NCBI RefSeq assembly: GCF_001983165.1
Contig: NZ_MNPU01000003.1
Span: 62,001 to 126,000 of the forward strand
Direction: 5' to 3'
Origin: Pseudomonas gessardii
Lineage (GTDB): Bacteria; Pseudomonadota; Gammaproteobacteria; Pseudomonadales; Pseudomonadaceae
DNA: 64,000 nucleotides
The position numbers were made by a program, and so were the translations under genes. Below the pieces are notes generated by a model, which worked only from the letters and a program-made list of their open reading frames with translations, ran no database searches and was not told where the DNA came from. Positions 26,401 to 34,574 of this stretch are shown in pieces; within the stretch, counting starts at the first letter, position 1, and each line of letters opens with the position of its first letter.

Positions 26401-27432
26401 ATGAGAACGTTTAAAACCATTCCAGAACGCGGTGATTTCGGCTTTCAACAACTGGTTGGGCCGCACAAGGTCACCGGCGCTTCGATGTCAGCCGAACGCG
26501 GCTTCTTCGGCCTGCACCTGAGCAAAAGTTCGCCGTTCGGTTCTGTGCGCGATGAGCAAGGCAACATTTACTCATTCGTACGGTCGCTGATGGCGCCCAA
26601 TGGCACCCCCAACCCAACCAAGTTCTTCTACCTGAACAATCACGTCGATAACGTCAACCTGCGCATGGACCACGAAAAAATGGCCCGCCAGGCGCTGACA
26701 CCACTGCCGGTACACAGCCTGGAAGGCGATGTCGCACGTTGGGCCAGCCACCCGGGCGAACCCGGCAACTCTTGGGAGATCACCGCCAGCAGCGAACGCC
26801 TGACCTGGAAGGAAGAAGGCCTGTTTCACCTCGAAGGCCGACTGCTTGGCCCAGGTTTGCAGTGGTACCTGCCAGGCGTGGAATGGGGCACCTTTTATGT
26901 TTCGCAGTTGTGGGATATCGCCGGTGTCTGCGAGGGGCGTCCGGTGAAAGGCGCCATGGCGCTGGACCAGTTCTACATGGCCGAAGGCGGCGCCATTCAC
27001 TTCAAGAAAGACTTGGTGGTGAACAACAACAAGCATGTGATCTGGTGGTCCTTCGTCACCGTTTATAAAGATGGCACCTGGGATACCGGCTCTTTCATGG
27101 TCGGTCACGACCACTTGGGCTACGCCATTTTCAACAATGAAAAAGGCGAGGTTCGGGTCACCACCGATATCGAAGGAAACACCGAACACAAGGACGGAAG
27201 CTACTTCCTCAAATCCGCGAAAATCGTGCTGGAAGGCAAGGAAGAGTGGGAGTTTTTGCCTGATGAGAAGGGCGAGATGATCGACTTCGTCGGTGGCTTC
27301 CCGATCACTGCGCAGCAGGAAGGCCGTTGGCGTCGGGTTGGCGATACCCGTGAGCCTTCACACTGGCTGGGCTGGGGTGAATCGGACCGGCGTAATGGCT
27401 CGGCCCGCAATGTGCCAGGCAAAGACCTGTAA
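26401..27432 (+). CDS. Protein of unknown function in P450 operon
   Basis: 343 residues; I do not recognise the family with confidence. It has no signal peptide, membrane helix or nucleotide-binding motif. It is rich in Trp, Gly and charged residues with many short beta-like strands (NSWEITASSERLTWKEEGLF, LQWYLPGVEWGTFYVSQLWD), and ends in a Trp/Gly/Arg-rich tail (HWLGWGESDRR). This pattern recalls lipocalin-like isoprenoid hydratases of the CrtC/AttH type, but the resemblance is only general. It starts 52 bases after the P450 stop, so it is co-transcribed with it. A binding or hydratase/isomerase role on a diterpenoid is a guess from context. Confidence 0.75.
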   Translation: MRTFKTIPERGDFGFQQLVGPHKVTGASMSAERGFFGLHLSKSSPFGSVRDEQGNIYSFVRSLMAPNGTPNPTKFFYLNNHVDNVNLRMDHEKMARQALTPLPVHSLEGDVARWASHPGEPGNSWEITASSERLTWKEEGLFHLEGRLLGPGLQWYLPGVEWGTFYVSQLWDIAGVCEGRPVKGAMALDQFYMAEGGAIHFKKDLVVNNNKHVIWWSFVTVYKDGTWDTGSFMVGHDHLGYAIFNNEKGEVRVTTDIEGNTEHKDGSYFLKSAKIVLEGKEEWEFLPDEKGEMIDFVGGFPITAQQEGRWRRVGDTREPSHWLGWGESDRRNGSARNVPGKDL

Positions 27433-27452
27433 ACAGTTGACCGAAACCTTTA

Positions 27453-27545
27453 CCCCTGTAGGAGCTGCCGAAGGCTGCGATCTTTTGACTTTGACTTTTG
27501 AAGGCAAGATCAAAAGATCGCAGCCTTCGGCAGCTCCTACAGGGG
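27453..27545. repeat. Long perfect inverted repeat (REP-type)
   Basis: Two perfect 36-base arms (27453-27488 and 27510-27545) around a 21-base loop. The arms start CCCCTGTAGGAGCTGCCGAA, the familiar Pseudomonas repetitive palindrome. Located between the unknown gene and an SDR gene; it may end the P450 transcript or protect its mRNA. Confidence 0.9.
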
Positions 27546-27598
27546 AGCGTACGCGTTGTATCAGTAGCCTCCACCAATAACAACAATGAGGAATCACG

Positions 27599-28387
27599 AT
27601 GAAATTCCGCGACAAAGTCGTGCTGGTCACCGGTGCAGGTCGAGGCATGGGTCGCGCCATTGCCCTGGCCTATGCCCGAGAAGGCGCCAAGGTGGTGGTG
27701 TCGGCACGCACCGCTCGATACGGTGAAGAAACGATCGCACAGATCAAGGCCCTGGGCGCGCAAGCCTGCCTGGTCGGTGGCGACATCGCCGACCGCGAGG
27801 CGATCAAGTCAATGGTGCAAGATGGTGTAGAGCACTTTGGTGGCCTGGACATCGTGGTGCATTGCGCTGCCGATACCAGTCACGGGCTGATCGCCGAAAT
27901 GGCCGATGATACGTTTGATCACATCGTTCGCAGCAATATTCAATCGTTGTTCTGGTTGGCCAAGGACTGCGCACCTTATCTGTCGAAAGCAGCCGACAAA
28001 GGCCGGCTGATTTTCATCTCGTCCGGCGAAGCCAACCGCAAATACACCCCTCGCCTGATTGCCTATGGTTCCAGCAAAGCCTTCATGAATGCCTTCGCCC
28101 GCGGCCTGGCGGTGGAATTCGGTGCCATGAATATTCTGGTCAACGTCGTCGAGCCCGGACTGATCGGCACTGATCACATGCTCGAAACCCTGGGCAATGA
28201 ACTGCCGCATAAACTCGCTGCACATTTCCCGGTAGGGCGTCTGGGCGAGTCCGCCGACATTGCCAACGCCGTGCTGTTTCTGACCTCCAACGAGGCTTCC
28301 TATATCACTGGCACTTCGCTGCTGGTGGATGGCGGCGCCACCATGATCGCGCTGCCCAAGGTCGAAGAAATCCTCAAGGGCCATTAA
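27599..28387 (+). CDS. Short-chain dehydrogenase/reductase
   Basis: 262 residues with VLVTGAGRGMGRA for cofactor binding, catalytic Ser in FISSG and YGSSK as YxxxK. ARTARYG after the second strand suggests NADP preference (basic residues), although this is uncertain. A normal C-terminus TGTSLLVDGG is present. It lies between the P450 operon and an MFS permease. Oxidising a hydroxyl made by the P450, for example at C-7 of the diterpenoid, is a reasonable but unproved role. Confidence 0.9.
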   Translation: MKFRDKVVLVTGAGRGMGRAIALAYAREGAKVVVSARTARYGEETIAQIKALGAQACLVGGDIADREAIKSMVQDGVEHFGGLDIVVHCAADTSHGLIAEMADDTFDHIVRSNIQSLFWLAKDCAPYLSKAADKGRLIFISSGEANRKYTPRLIAYGSSKAFMNAFARGLAVEFGAMNILVNVVEPGLIGTDHMLETLGNELPHKLAAHFPVGRLGESADIANAVLFLTSNEASYITGTSLLVDGGATMIALPKVEEILKGH

Positions 28388-28419
28388 TCAACCCGCACGT
28401 CCGCGATGGGAGTCAGGTC

Positions 28420-29721
28420 ATGACATCGGATACACGCAGTAGCAACACCACGGCCCACGCCGGCAATGATTTTTCCGAGTTCAAGCGCGGCTGGCGCGTG
28501 GTTGTCGTGGGCCTGTTTGGCATCTGCACCAGTATTACCGCTGCGTTGCTGTACGCCTTCGGCACCCTGGTGATTCCGCTGGAACAGGCGTTCGGCTGGA
28601 GCCGGGGCGACTTGCAGGCCTCCATCACCTTTCTGTTCGCCGGTGTGGCGATTTCCACGCAACTGGTCGGCTGGCTGTACCGTCGGTTCGGGCTGCGCCG
28701 GGTAGCGATTGTTTCGATCGTGCTGCAGATCGTCGGTTACTTTGCGATCACGCGGATTGAGGGTTCGATCGGCTGGTTGTACCTGGCGTTTTTCAGCATG
28801 CCGATCATTTGTGCCGGAACCATTGCGATCACCTGGACGCAACTGGTCAACCTCTGGTTCGAGCGTAACCGTGGTTTGGCGCTGGCCGTGATTCTGTGTG
28901 GCACCGGGCTGATGGCGATGATTCTGCCACCGCTGTTGTCGCGGCTGATTGCCGCCTACGGTTGGCAAGCCGGGTTTATTGCGCTGGGGGCGATGCCTTT
29001 GTTGTTTACGTTGCCCTTGTCATTGATGTGGCTGCGCATGCCGGCGCTGCTCGCCAGTCCTGACGCGACAACGCAGAAGGAACTTCCGGAGCTGTCCGGC
29101 ATGTCCTTCAAACAAGCAGTGCGCTCAGGGATGTACTGGGGCTTTAACGTTGCATTGATATTGTCGGTGTCGTTGACCGTCGGCATGGTCACCAACATGG
29201 TGCCGATGCTGCAAAGCAAGGGCCTGAGTGCGCAGCAAGCCAGTCAGATCTTCAGTACCTTTGGTATTTCCATCATCGGCGGGCGCTTGTTGGTGGGTTA
29301 TCTGCTGGACCGCTATTCACCTTCAGTAGTGGCCGCCGTGAGCCTGGCGCTACCCGCATTGGGCTGCGCGATCTTTCTCTTTGGCGGGGCGCAAAACACA
29401 CCGTTGCTGGTGCTGGCGACCCTGTGCATCGGCGCCAGTGCCGGAGCTGAGTTCGATCTGGCGGCATTCCTGATGGCGCGCTATTTCGGCTTGAAAGACT
29501 ACGCGCGGATATTTGGTCTGCACCTGTGCCTGATCACCATTGTCTCCGGTCTGGTACCCATGCTGTTCGGCCATCTCTATGACCTGTACGGCAGCTATTC
29601 CGCTGTGCTGGTGTGCTGTTTCTGCTGCGCCATTGTCGGCCCGACCATTCTGCTGTGGTTGAGAATGGAGCCAAAATTCCTCGCCCGTCAGCAAAACCTC
29701 CAGCTACGACCACATGCCTGA
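28420..29721 (+). CDS. MFS permease, monocarboxylate-type
   Basis: 433 residues and about 12 hydrophobic segments. The N-terminal half carries GWRVVVVGLFGICTSITAAL and the loop YRRFGLRRVAI between helices 2 and 3. The C-terminal half contains GAEFDLAAFLMARYFGLKDY, a feature of the oxalate/monocarboxylate-type MFS subfamily. It is probably an inner-membrane importer for resin acid carboxylates. A close relative lies at 32662-33924 on the other strand; the two share the overall pattern and many motifs. Confidence 0.88.
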   Translation: MTSDTRSSNTTAHAGNDFSEFKRGWRVVVVGLFGICTSITAALLYAFGTLVIPLEQAFGWSRGDLQASITFLFAGVAISTQLVGWLYRRFGLRRVAIVSIVLQIVGYFAITRIEGSIGWLYLAFFSMPIICAGTIAITWTQLVNLWFERNRGLALAVILCGTGLMAMILPPLLSRLIAAYGWQAGFIALGAMPLLFTLPLSLMWLRMPALLASPDATTQKELPELSGMSFKQAVRSGMYWGFNVALILSVSLTVGMVTNMVPMLQSKGLSAQQASQIFSTFGISIIGGRLLVGYLLDRYSPSVVAAVSLALPALGCAIFLFGGAQNTPLLVLATLCIGASAGAEFDLAAFLMARYFGLKDYARIFGLHLCLITIVSGLVPMLFGHLYDLYGSYSAVLVCCFCCAIVGPTILLWLRMEPKFLARQQNLQLRPHA

Positions 29722-29744
29722 ACCCACTTGAGGATGAACGTGAA

Positions 29745-30095
29745 ATGAGCATGGACAAACACACCATCGAGCACTTTCTGCACGGGCAGATCGACTGCTG
29801 GAACCGGGGCGACAAAGACGGCTTTTTCGCTCACTACCGCAGCGTCTCGGCCAACGGCTTGAGTATCGAATACGTCGGCAAGCCCCAGGCCGATGCCTGG
29901 CAGGTACTGGAAGGCATGTGGGCGCAGCAGCAACCGAAGATTCGCGTTGAAGTGCGCCAGTGCATCGTCAATGGCAATGAAGCGGCGTGCCATCACCTGA
30001 ACGCCTTTCGCGAGCAGGAAGGCGGTATCGAGACGATCGAGTTGTATCGGTTTGAAGAAGGAAAGTTGTCCGTACGTTACTTCATCAACCAGTAA
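29745..30095 (+). CDS. SnoaL/NTF2-like protein
   Basis: 116 residues from ATG 29745. The sequence has the short cone-shaped NTF2-fold pattern: N-terminal helices HFLHGQIDCWNRGDKDGFFA, then strands RVEVRQCIVNGNEAACHHLN and ETIELYRFEEGKLSVRYFI. Members include ketosteroid-isomerase-like and polyketide-cyclase-like proteins. It begins 23 bases after the MFS gene, so it is probably in the same operon. A role as isomerase of a polycyclic ketone is possible but no catalytic Tyr/Asp pair can be assigned from sequence alone. Confidence 0.75.
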   Translation: MSMDKHTIEHFLHGQIDCWNRGDKDGFFAHYRSVSANGLSIEYVGKPQADAWQVLEGMWAQQQPKIRVEVRQCIVNGNEAACHHLNAFREQEGGIETIELYRFEEGKLSVRYFINQ

Positions 30096-30100
30096 TCGTT

Positions 30101-30130
30101 GCGCACAGCCTTGTCAGAAAGGCTGTGCGC
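30101..30130. terminator. Hairpin between convergent genes
   Basis: GCGCACAGCCT, 8-base loop, AGGCTGTGCGC: perfect 11-base arms, 6 bases after the SnoaL-like stop and 8 bases before the SDR stop on the other strand. Likely bidirectional terminator, although a T tract is lacking. Confidence 0.75.
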
Positions 30131-30138
30131 GTCGTCGC

Positions 30139-30972
30139 CTAGACGCCATCGGTGGAATGGGACAGCTGCTGCCATTGCTCGATTTCCGCGAGCATCCTGT
30201 TGAGCTTGTCGCTGACCTGCTGATAAGCGTCTGAACCCGCCAGGTAACGCAACGGTGGATGTTCGCTGTTGGCCAGGAGCACCAGCGCATCGCCCAGTTT
30301 AGCCGGGTTGCCGGTTTGCTGATGGTTGTAGGCGGCCGAAGCGCCTTTGACCTTGGCGGTGAATGCAGCGTAATCCTCCAACCCGCGTGTACCGAAGACC
30401 GCGGAGCTGGGGTCGAGAAAGTCGGTACGGAAAACCCCGGGCTCCACCAGCGTGACCTTGATCCCGAACTGCGCCACTTCCTGGGCCAGGGATTCGGAAA
30501 AACCTTCCACAGCAAATTTAGACGCGCAGTACAGCGCCGCACCACCCATCCCGACCATGCCACCCATTGAAGACACGTTGAACACCCGGCCACTGCGTTG
30601 CTGACGCATGACAGGCAGCACGGCGCGGCAGACGTTGAACACACCGAACACATTGGTCGCGAACTGCTGGTCGGCGTCGCTGGCGAAATTGTCTTCAAAC
30701 GGCGCCAGTTGTCCATAACCGGCGTTGTTGACCAGCACATCGATTCGGCCAAAACGCGCCACGGCAGTTTCTACGGCAGCCAGTGCCTGGGCTTCGTCGG
30801 TCACATCCAGGGCCACTGCCAGCACGCGTTCGCCGTACTCGGCAAAGACAATTTCCAGCGGTTCGATACGCCGGGCGCTGACCACCACGCTGTCACCATC
30901 AGCCAATGCGGCTTTGGCAATGGCAGCACCCAAGCCTCGGGCCGCACCGGTAATAAACCAGACTTTGTTCAT
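30139..30972 (-). CDS. Short-chain dehydrogenase/reductase
   Basis: 277 residues from ATG 30972, chosen because GGAG lies before it and the Rossmann strand (VWFITGAARGLGAAIA) begins at once. Catalytic Ser is in FNVSSMGG and YxxxK is YCASK. The size and the long C-terminal tail with NRMLAEIEQWQQL fit the retinol-dehydrogenase-like/DHRS6-type oxidoreductase group. SARRIEP after the second strand suggests NADP. It is first gene downstream of the ferredoxin reductase on this strand, with 85 bases between. Confidence 0.9.
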   Translation of the reverse strand: MNKVWFITGAARGLGAAIAKAALADGDSVVVSARRIEPLEIVFAEYGERVLAVALDVTDEAQALAAVETAVARFGRIDVLVNNAGYGQLAPFEDNFASDADQQFATNVFGVFNVCRAVLPVMRQQRSGRVFNVSSMGGMVGMGGAALYCASKFAVEGFSESLAQEVAQFGIKVTLVEPGVFRTDFLDPSSAVFGTRGLEDYAAFTAKVKGASAAYNHQQTGNPAKLGDALVLLANSEHPPLRYLAGSDAYQQVSDKLNRMLAEIEQWQQLSHSTDGV

Positions 30973-31057
30973 TGCATCGCTCCAGTCGTTGTGCAAAAAA
31001 ATGCCGCGTCAGCTTTAAGGCGGGCGCGGCAGCGGGTGTGAAAGATCAGTACGACGT

Positions 31058-32293
31058 TCAGTCGCGGTTGGCCGCTTCCCAAGCTTTCAGATCGAACCCG
31101 TCAGTGGCGGCCTCAACTGCCGTCAGCTTGGGCGCGCGAGCAAGAATCTTGCGCGCCGCCATGTGATCGCCCATGCGATTGCAGGACTCCACGGCCACCA
31201 GACGGTCATTGCGGAAACACAGCACAGACGCTTGATGTTCTTCGACTGAACCGAGCACGACGGTACTGTCATAGCCATGCGAGAGTCCGGCGATCTGCAG
31301 TTTCAAGTTGCCTTGATCGGTCCAGAACCAGGGCAGGGCGCTATAAGGTGCCGGTTTACCCATCAAGCGTGCAGCCACTGTGCGGGCCTGGTCGATGGCG
31401 TTCTGCACCGACTCGAGGCGGGTGTGTAACTCATTGTTTTGCAGGCACGGGAAGCTGGCGACATCGCCTACCGCGGAAATTTGCGGGTCAGAGGTCAGCA
31501 GGCTGGCGTCCACCTTGATGCCGTTCTCGATGTCCAGACCGGCTTCAGTCGCCAGCTGCGCATTGGGAATCACACCGATACCAAACACCACCAGGTCAGC
31601 AGGGAGTGCACGTCCGTCACCGGTTTGTACCGCGCACACCTTGCCGTTATCGCCGTCGATGCGGCTTAAACCCTGGCGGAAGTCAAAATGGACGCCCCAC
31701 GCTTCATGGGCCTGGCGAAACAATTCCGACATTTCCCGCGACACGGCACGAGCCATGGGACGCTCGCCCAGCTCCAGTACGTGCACATTAGCCCCTAGGG
31801 CAGCGGCCACCGCCGCAAACTCGAGGCCGATAAACCCGGCTCCAATCACCACCACGTTGCGCGCTTCTTTCGCCAGCGGCGCCAGGGCGTCGGCATCGGC
31901 TTTGGTTTTGATACCGAACACTTGCGGCAACTCTGCGCCGGGAACCGGCAGGGGGCGGTTGTGGGCTCCGGTCGCCAGTACCAGATGGTCGTAACTGACA
32001 GCAGCACCCGAGGCTAACACCACGCGTCGGTTCAGGCGGTCGATCGCGGTCGCCTGGTCATGCAGCAGTTCAATGCGCTGGGTGGTGTAGAAATCAGCAG
32101 GACGAAACAGCAGATTGGTCGCCTGGATCTTGCCGAGCAGATAGGCTTTGGACAATGGCGGGCGCTGGTAGGGCAGGCCTGGCTCATCGCCGATCAGGGT
32201 GATGCGCCCGTCAAAGCCTTCCTGGCGCAGGGAGGCAGCGACCTGAAATCCGGCCTGGCCAGCACCGACGATAACGACTGAGGCGAGGGTCAT
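31058..32293 (-). CDS. Ferredoxin/putidaredoxin-type reductase
   Basis: 411 residues from ATG 32293. FAD-binding motif VVIVGAGQAGFQVA at the N-terminus, PYQRPPLSKAYL, the NAD-binding motif VVVIGAGFIGLEFA near the middle and AVGDVASF (third FAD contact). This is the putidaredoxin-reductase/BenC-like oxygenase-coupled reductase family, taking electrons from NADH to ferredoxin. It is encoded 21 bases after a [2Fe-2S] ferredoxin gene, together an electron chain for class I P450s. No other reductase gene is present in the window, so it may also serve the DitA3 ferredoxin of the ring dioxygenase. Confidence 0.93.
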   Translation of the reverse strand: MTLASVVIVGAGQAGFQVAASLRQEGFDGRITLIGDEPGLPYQRPPLSKAYLLGKIQATNLLFRPADFYTTQRIELLHDQATAIDRLNRRVVLASGAAVSYDHLVLATGAHNRPLPVPGAELPQVFGIKTKADADALAPLAKEARNVVVIGAGFIGLEFAAVAAALGANVHVLELGERPMARAVSREMSELFRQAHEAWGVHFDFRQGLSRIDGDNGKVCAVQTGDGRALPADLVVFGIGVIPNAQLATEAGLDIENGIKVDASLLTSDPQISAVGDVASFPCLQNNELHTRLESVQNAIDQARTVAARLMGKPAPYSALPWFWTDQGNLKLQIAGLSHGYDSTVVLGSVEEHQASVLCFRNDRLVAVESCNRMGDHMAARKILARAPKLTAVEAATDGFDLKAWEAANRD

Positions 32294-32313
32294 GGGAACT
32301 CCTTCACGCGCAT

Positions 32314-32634
32314 TCAGAATTGCGACGACGGCAGGTGCAAAACCATGCCGTCCATGTCTTCGCTGATGATCATTTGACAGCTCAAGCGGCTGCTGTCGCG
32401 ACGTTCGAAAGCGTACTCGAGCATGTCGTTCTCCATGCCTTCCGCCGCTTGCACCTTGCCCAGCCAGGCCTCGTCGACATAGGTGTGACAGGTGGCGCAA
32501 CTGCAGGCACCACCGCAGTCGGCAGAAATACCCGGCACCGAGGCGAAGGTCGCGGCTTGCATCACCGACTGGCCGATGTCGCCTTTGACTTGATGGGCGG
32601 TGCCGTTGTGTTCAATAAATGTCAATGTGGGCAT
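32314..32634 (-). CDS. [2Fe-2S] ferredoxin, putidaredoxin type
   Basis: 106 residues. Cluster ligands fit Cys40, Cys46, Cys49 and Cys86 (DCGGACSCATC and LSCQM), with an extra Cys44 where putidaredoxin usually has a small residue. The sequence HTYVDEAWL after the cluster loop is typical. It carries electrons from the adjacent reductase to a P450. The two CYP226-like P450 genes of the island have no ferredoxin gene beside them, so it is their most likely partner. Confidence 0.93.
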   Translation of the reverse strand: MPTLTFIEHNGTAHQVKGDIGQSVMQAATFASVPGISADCGGACSCATCHTYVDEAWLGKVQAAEGMENDMLEYAFERRDSSRLSCQMIISEDMDGMVLHLPSSQF

Positions 32635-32661
32635 GTTCTGCTCCGATTCTTGTTAGGGGGC

Positions 32662-33924
32662 TCAGGATTGGCTGGGAATGGTTTGCACGTTGAAGTGCGG
32701 CACTCGCCCAAGGGTCAGTAGCAACAGCGGACCGATCAGGCAGCAGGCGGCGCTATAAACCAGCATGGCGTTATACGATCCGGTGCGCGCCAGCATGTAC
32801 GCAAAGAGCAACGGCGCCAGCGCCGAAGCCACGGTATTGAGGCCCTGATGCACGCCGAACAGGCGGCCGTATTCGCGCAAGCCGAAGTAGCGGGCAATCA
32901 GGAACGCGGCAATATCGAACTCCGCCCCGGCGCCAAAACCAACCAGCACCGCCGCCAGCATGAGCGGGGCAAATTCGGTGGTCGGGCTCAGGTAGATGAA
33001 ACAACCGATAGCGGGCAGCACCAGGCTGATCGCAGACACAATCGGCGGCCACAGACGATCGAGCAGATAGCCGATAAGCATGCGGCCGAAGATCAGCGAA
33101 ATACCAAAGCAGCTGAAAATGGTGGCCGCGTCCCCCGCGGATAGGCCTCGGGCTTGCAGCATGGGCACGGTGCTGGTGACCATGCCGACAATCGAAGAAA
33201 TCACCAGGCTGAGCGCCAGGTTACAGGTCCAGAATTTCAGCGAGCCCATGCCTTCACGAAAAGACATGCCGGGCAATTGCTCCAGCGCACGCCCGCCGTC
33301 ACGGTGACCGGCAACAGAGGGTAGTTTGAACCACAGCAGAATCAGCGGCAGCAGCACCAACAGATTGAGCAGCGCGAGAATCACGAAGGCCGCGCGCCAG
33401 TCCCATTGCTCGATGCCCCAGGCCATCAGCCGGGGAATGATGGCGGCAGTGACACCAGTCCCGGACAGACCAATGGCGAGCGCCAGGCCGCGATTGCTGT
33501 CGAACCAAAGACTGATCAGCTGGGTCCAGGTTACGGCCAGCGCGCCCATGCCGACGATGGGCAGCAGTGCAAAGGCGATGTACATCGACCAGATCGATTG
33601 GGTCAGCTGCGTGGTTGCCAGGTAACCGAGTGACAACAACAGCAGGGAAATAACGGTAACGCGCTTCATGCCGTAGCGCAGGTTGAACCAACCCACCAAC
33701 TGCAATGACACCACCGCGCCGCCAAACAGAAAGGTGATGCAGGCTTGCAGCTCACTTTTGCTCCAGCCAAAGGCATCGCCGAGCGGCACGACCAGTGTGC
33801 CGAAACCATAGAGCAGGGCGGCGTTGATGCTGATGGCCACTCCGGCGACCGACAAAATCAGGATTTTCCAGCTTTGGCGGAATTCGCGCAGATCGATTGC
33901 CGCTTCGTTTCTAGACGGGTGCAT
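32662..33924 (-). CDS. MFS permease, monocarboxylate-type
   Basis: 420 residues from ATG 33924 (MHPSRNEAAIDL); upstream in-frame codons lack a ribosome site while AAGGA precedes this one. Twelve hydrophobic segments. SWKILILSVAGVAISINAAL and GAEFDIAAFLIARYFGLREY match the same places in the permease at 28420, so the two are paralogues. It is the first gene of the minus-strand unit MFS-ferredoxin-reductase-SDR and is divergent from ditA3. A likely role is uptake of resin acid anions. Confidence 0.88.
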   Translation of the reverse strand: MHPSRNEAAIDLREFRQSWKILILSVAGVAISINAALLYGFGTLVVPLGDAFGWSKSELQACITFLFGGAVVSLQLVGWFNLRYGMKRVTVISLLLLSLGYLATTQLTQSIWSMYIAFALLPIVGMGALAVTWTQLISLWFDSNRGLALAIGLSGTGVTAAIIPRLMAWGIEQWDWRAAFVILALLNLLVLLPLILLWFKLPSVAGHRDGGRALEQLPGMSFREGMGSLKFWTCNLALSLVISSIVGMVTSTVPMLQARGLSAGDAATIFSCFGISLIFGRMLIGYLLDRLWPPIVSAISLVLPAIGCFIYLSPTTEFAPLMLAAVLVGFGAGAEFDIAAFLIARYFGLREYGRLFGVHQGLNTVASALAPLLFAYMLARTGSYNAMLVYSAACCLIGPLLLLTLGRVPHFNVQTIPSQS

Positions 33925-33995
33925 GGAGTTGGCTTCCTTATAGGTTTTGTTGAGCCAAGCACTGCTACAAGTGGTGATGTGAATCACCGCCAGCA

Positions 33996-34013
33996 GATTC
34001 TTTGAACAGAATC
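33996..34013. promoter_or_regulatory. GATTCT-N6-AGAATC palindrome (candidate DitR site)
   Basis: Perfect six-base arms with six-base spacer TTGAAC. The core ATTCT-N6-AGAAT recurs at 12667 and at 38905 before ditR. It is about 270 bp upstream of ditA3 and 72 bp upstream of the MFS start. Confidence 0.5.
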
Positions 34014-34223
34014 TGGTTTTTTAATCAGAATAAAATCAGAAATTCGGCTTTGTCCAGCGCAGCTATCTGACTAACGGACAAACGAATTTCATGCGTTGCA
34101 CCCACGGTTGAATCACTCTGAAGCCAGCCGTGTTCAACATCCTGCTGCGATTCCCTTTTTTTAAGCCAAGGCAATGATCAGGGACAGCGGATGAGCCTCA
34201 GCATATCCGCGTTAAAAATTAAT

Positions 34224-34248
34224 TGCACATAAAATAAATAAGTGTTCA
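34224..34248. promoter_or_regulatory. Island-wide operator-like palindrome before ditA3
   Basis: TGCACA-N13-TGTTCA, one mismatch from the symmetric form. The right arm overlaps CATAAT, a probable -10, 38 bp before the ditA3 start. Confidence 0.6.
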
Positions 34249-34285
34249 TAATTTGCAAAAGCTGAACCTGATAAAGGAGAAAAAA

Positions 34286-34522
34286 ATGAGTTCAGAAAAA
34301 GCGCAGTTCAAAGCGGTGGCCGACCGAAGCCGCTGCTGTGGTTATGGTTTGTGTGCTGCGATTTGCCCCAGCCTGTACAAGCTTGATGCCGATGGCATGG
34401 TGTACCTCGACGATGCCCGCGTGCCGCCGGAGTTGGAGGAGGAGGCTCGTGAGGGTGCAGCCGCTTGCCCCGCGGAGGCCATCTGGCTTGAGCCCATCAC
34501 CCCGGATGACGAAGCCGTTTGA
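34286..34522 (+). CDS. ditA3: Ferredoxin of diterpenoid dioxygenase, [3Fe-4S] type
   Basis: 78 residues from ATG 34286 behind AAGGAGA. Cys17, Cys23 and Cys61 (RCCGYGLC and ACPAE) fit a single [3Fe-4S] cluster, since the middle position of the usual CxxCxxC is Tyr20; Cys18 and Cys27 are additional. Ring-hydroxylating dioxygenases normally use [2Fe-2S] ferredoxins. DitA3 of P. abietaniphila BKME-9 is the known exception, and the location here (about 9 kb before ditA1, about 0.88 kb before ditC) matches that gene. It passes electrons to the DitA1A2 oxygenase. A dedicated reductase is not adjacent. Confidence 0.93.
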   Translation: MSSEKAQFKAVADRSRCCGYGLCAAICPSLYKLDADGMVYLDDARVPPELEEEAREGAAACPAEAIWLEPITPDDEAV

Positions 34523-34574
34523 TGGCGTGAGCGCCTGCCGCAAACGTGATAACCACTGAGGTGAGGATGTGCTA

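Larger units (their letters stand above)
33925..34285. other. AT-rich divergent control region of ditA3
   Basis: 361 bases with no gene, between the MFS gene (minus) and ditA3 (plus). It contains GATTCT-N6-AGAATC at 33996-34013 and the TGAACA-type palindrome at 34224-34248, plus runs of A and T. In P. abietaniphila, ditA3 is reported to be activated by DitR in the presence of abietanes. No other structure was noticed. Confidence 0.7.

Noticed and set aside
27453..27545. Mobile-element terminal repeat or CRISPR repeat
   Set aside because: Only a single inverted pair with no transposase gene and no repeat-spacer series; it matches the common Pseudomonas REP palindrome.
34286..34522. DitA3 ferredoxin as a [4Fe-4S] protein
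   Set aside because: The middle residue of the CxxCxxC pattern is Tyr20, leaving three well-placed Cys ligands; [3Fe-4S] fits better, though only spectroscopy can decide.
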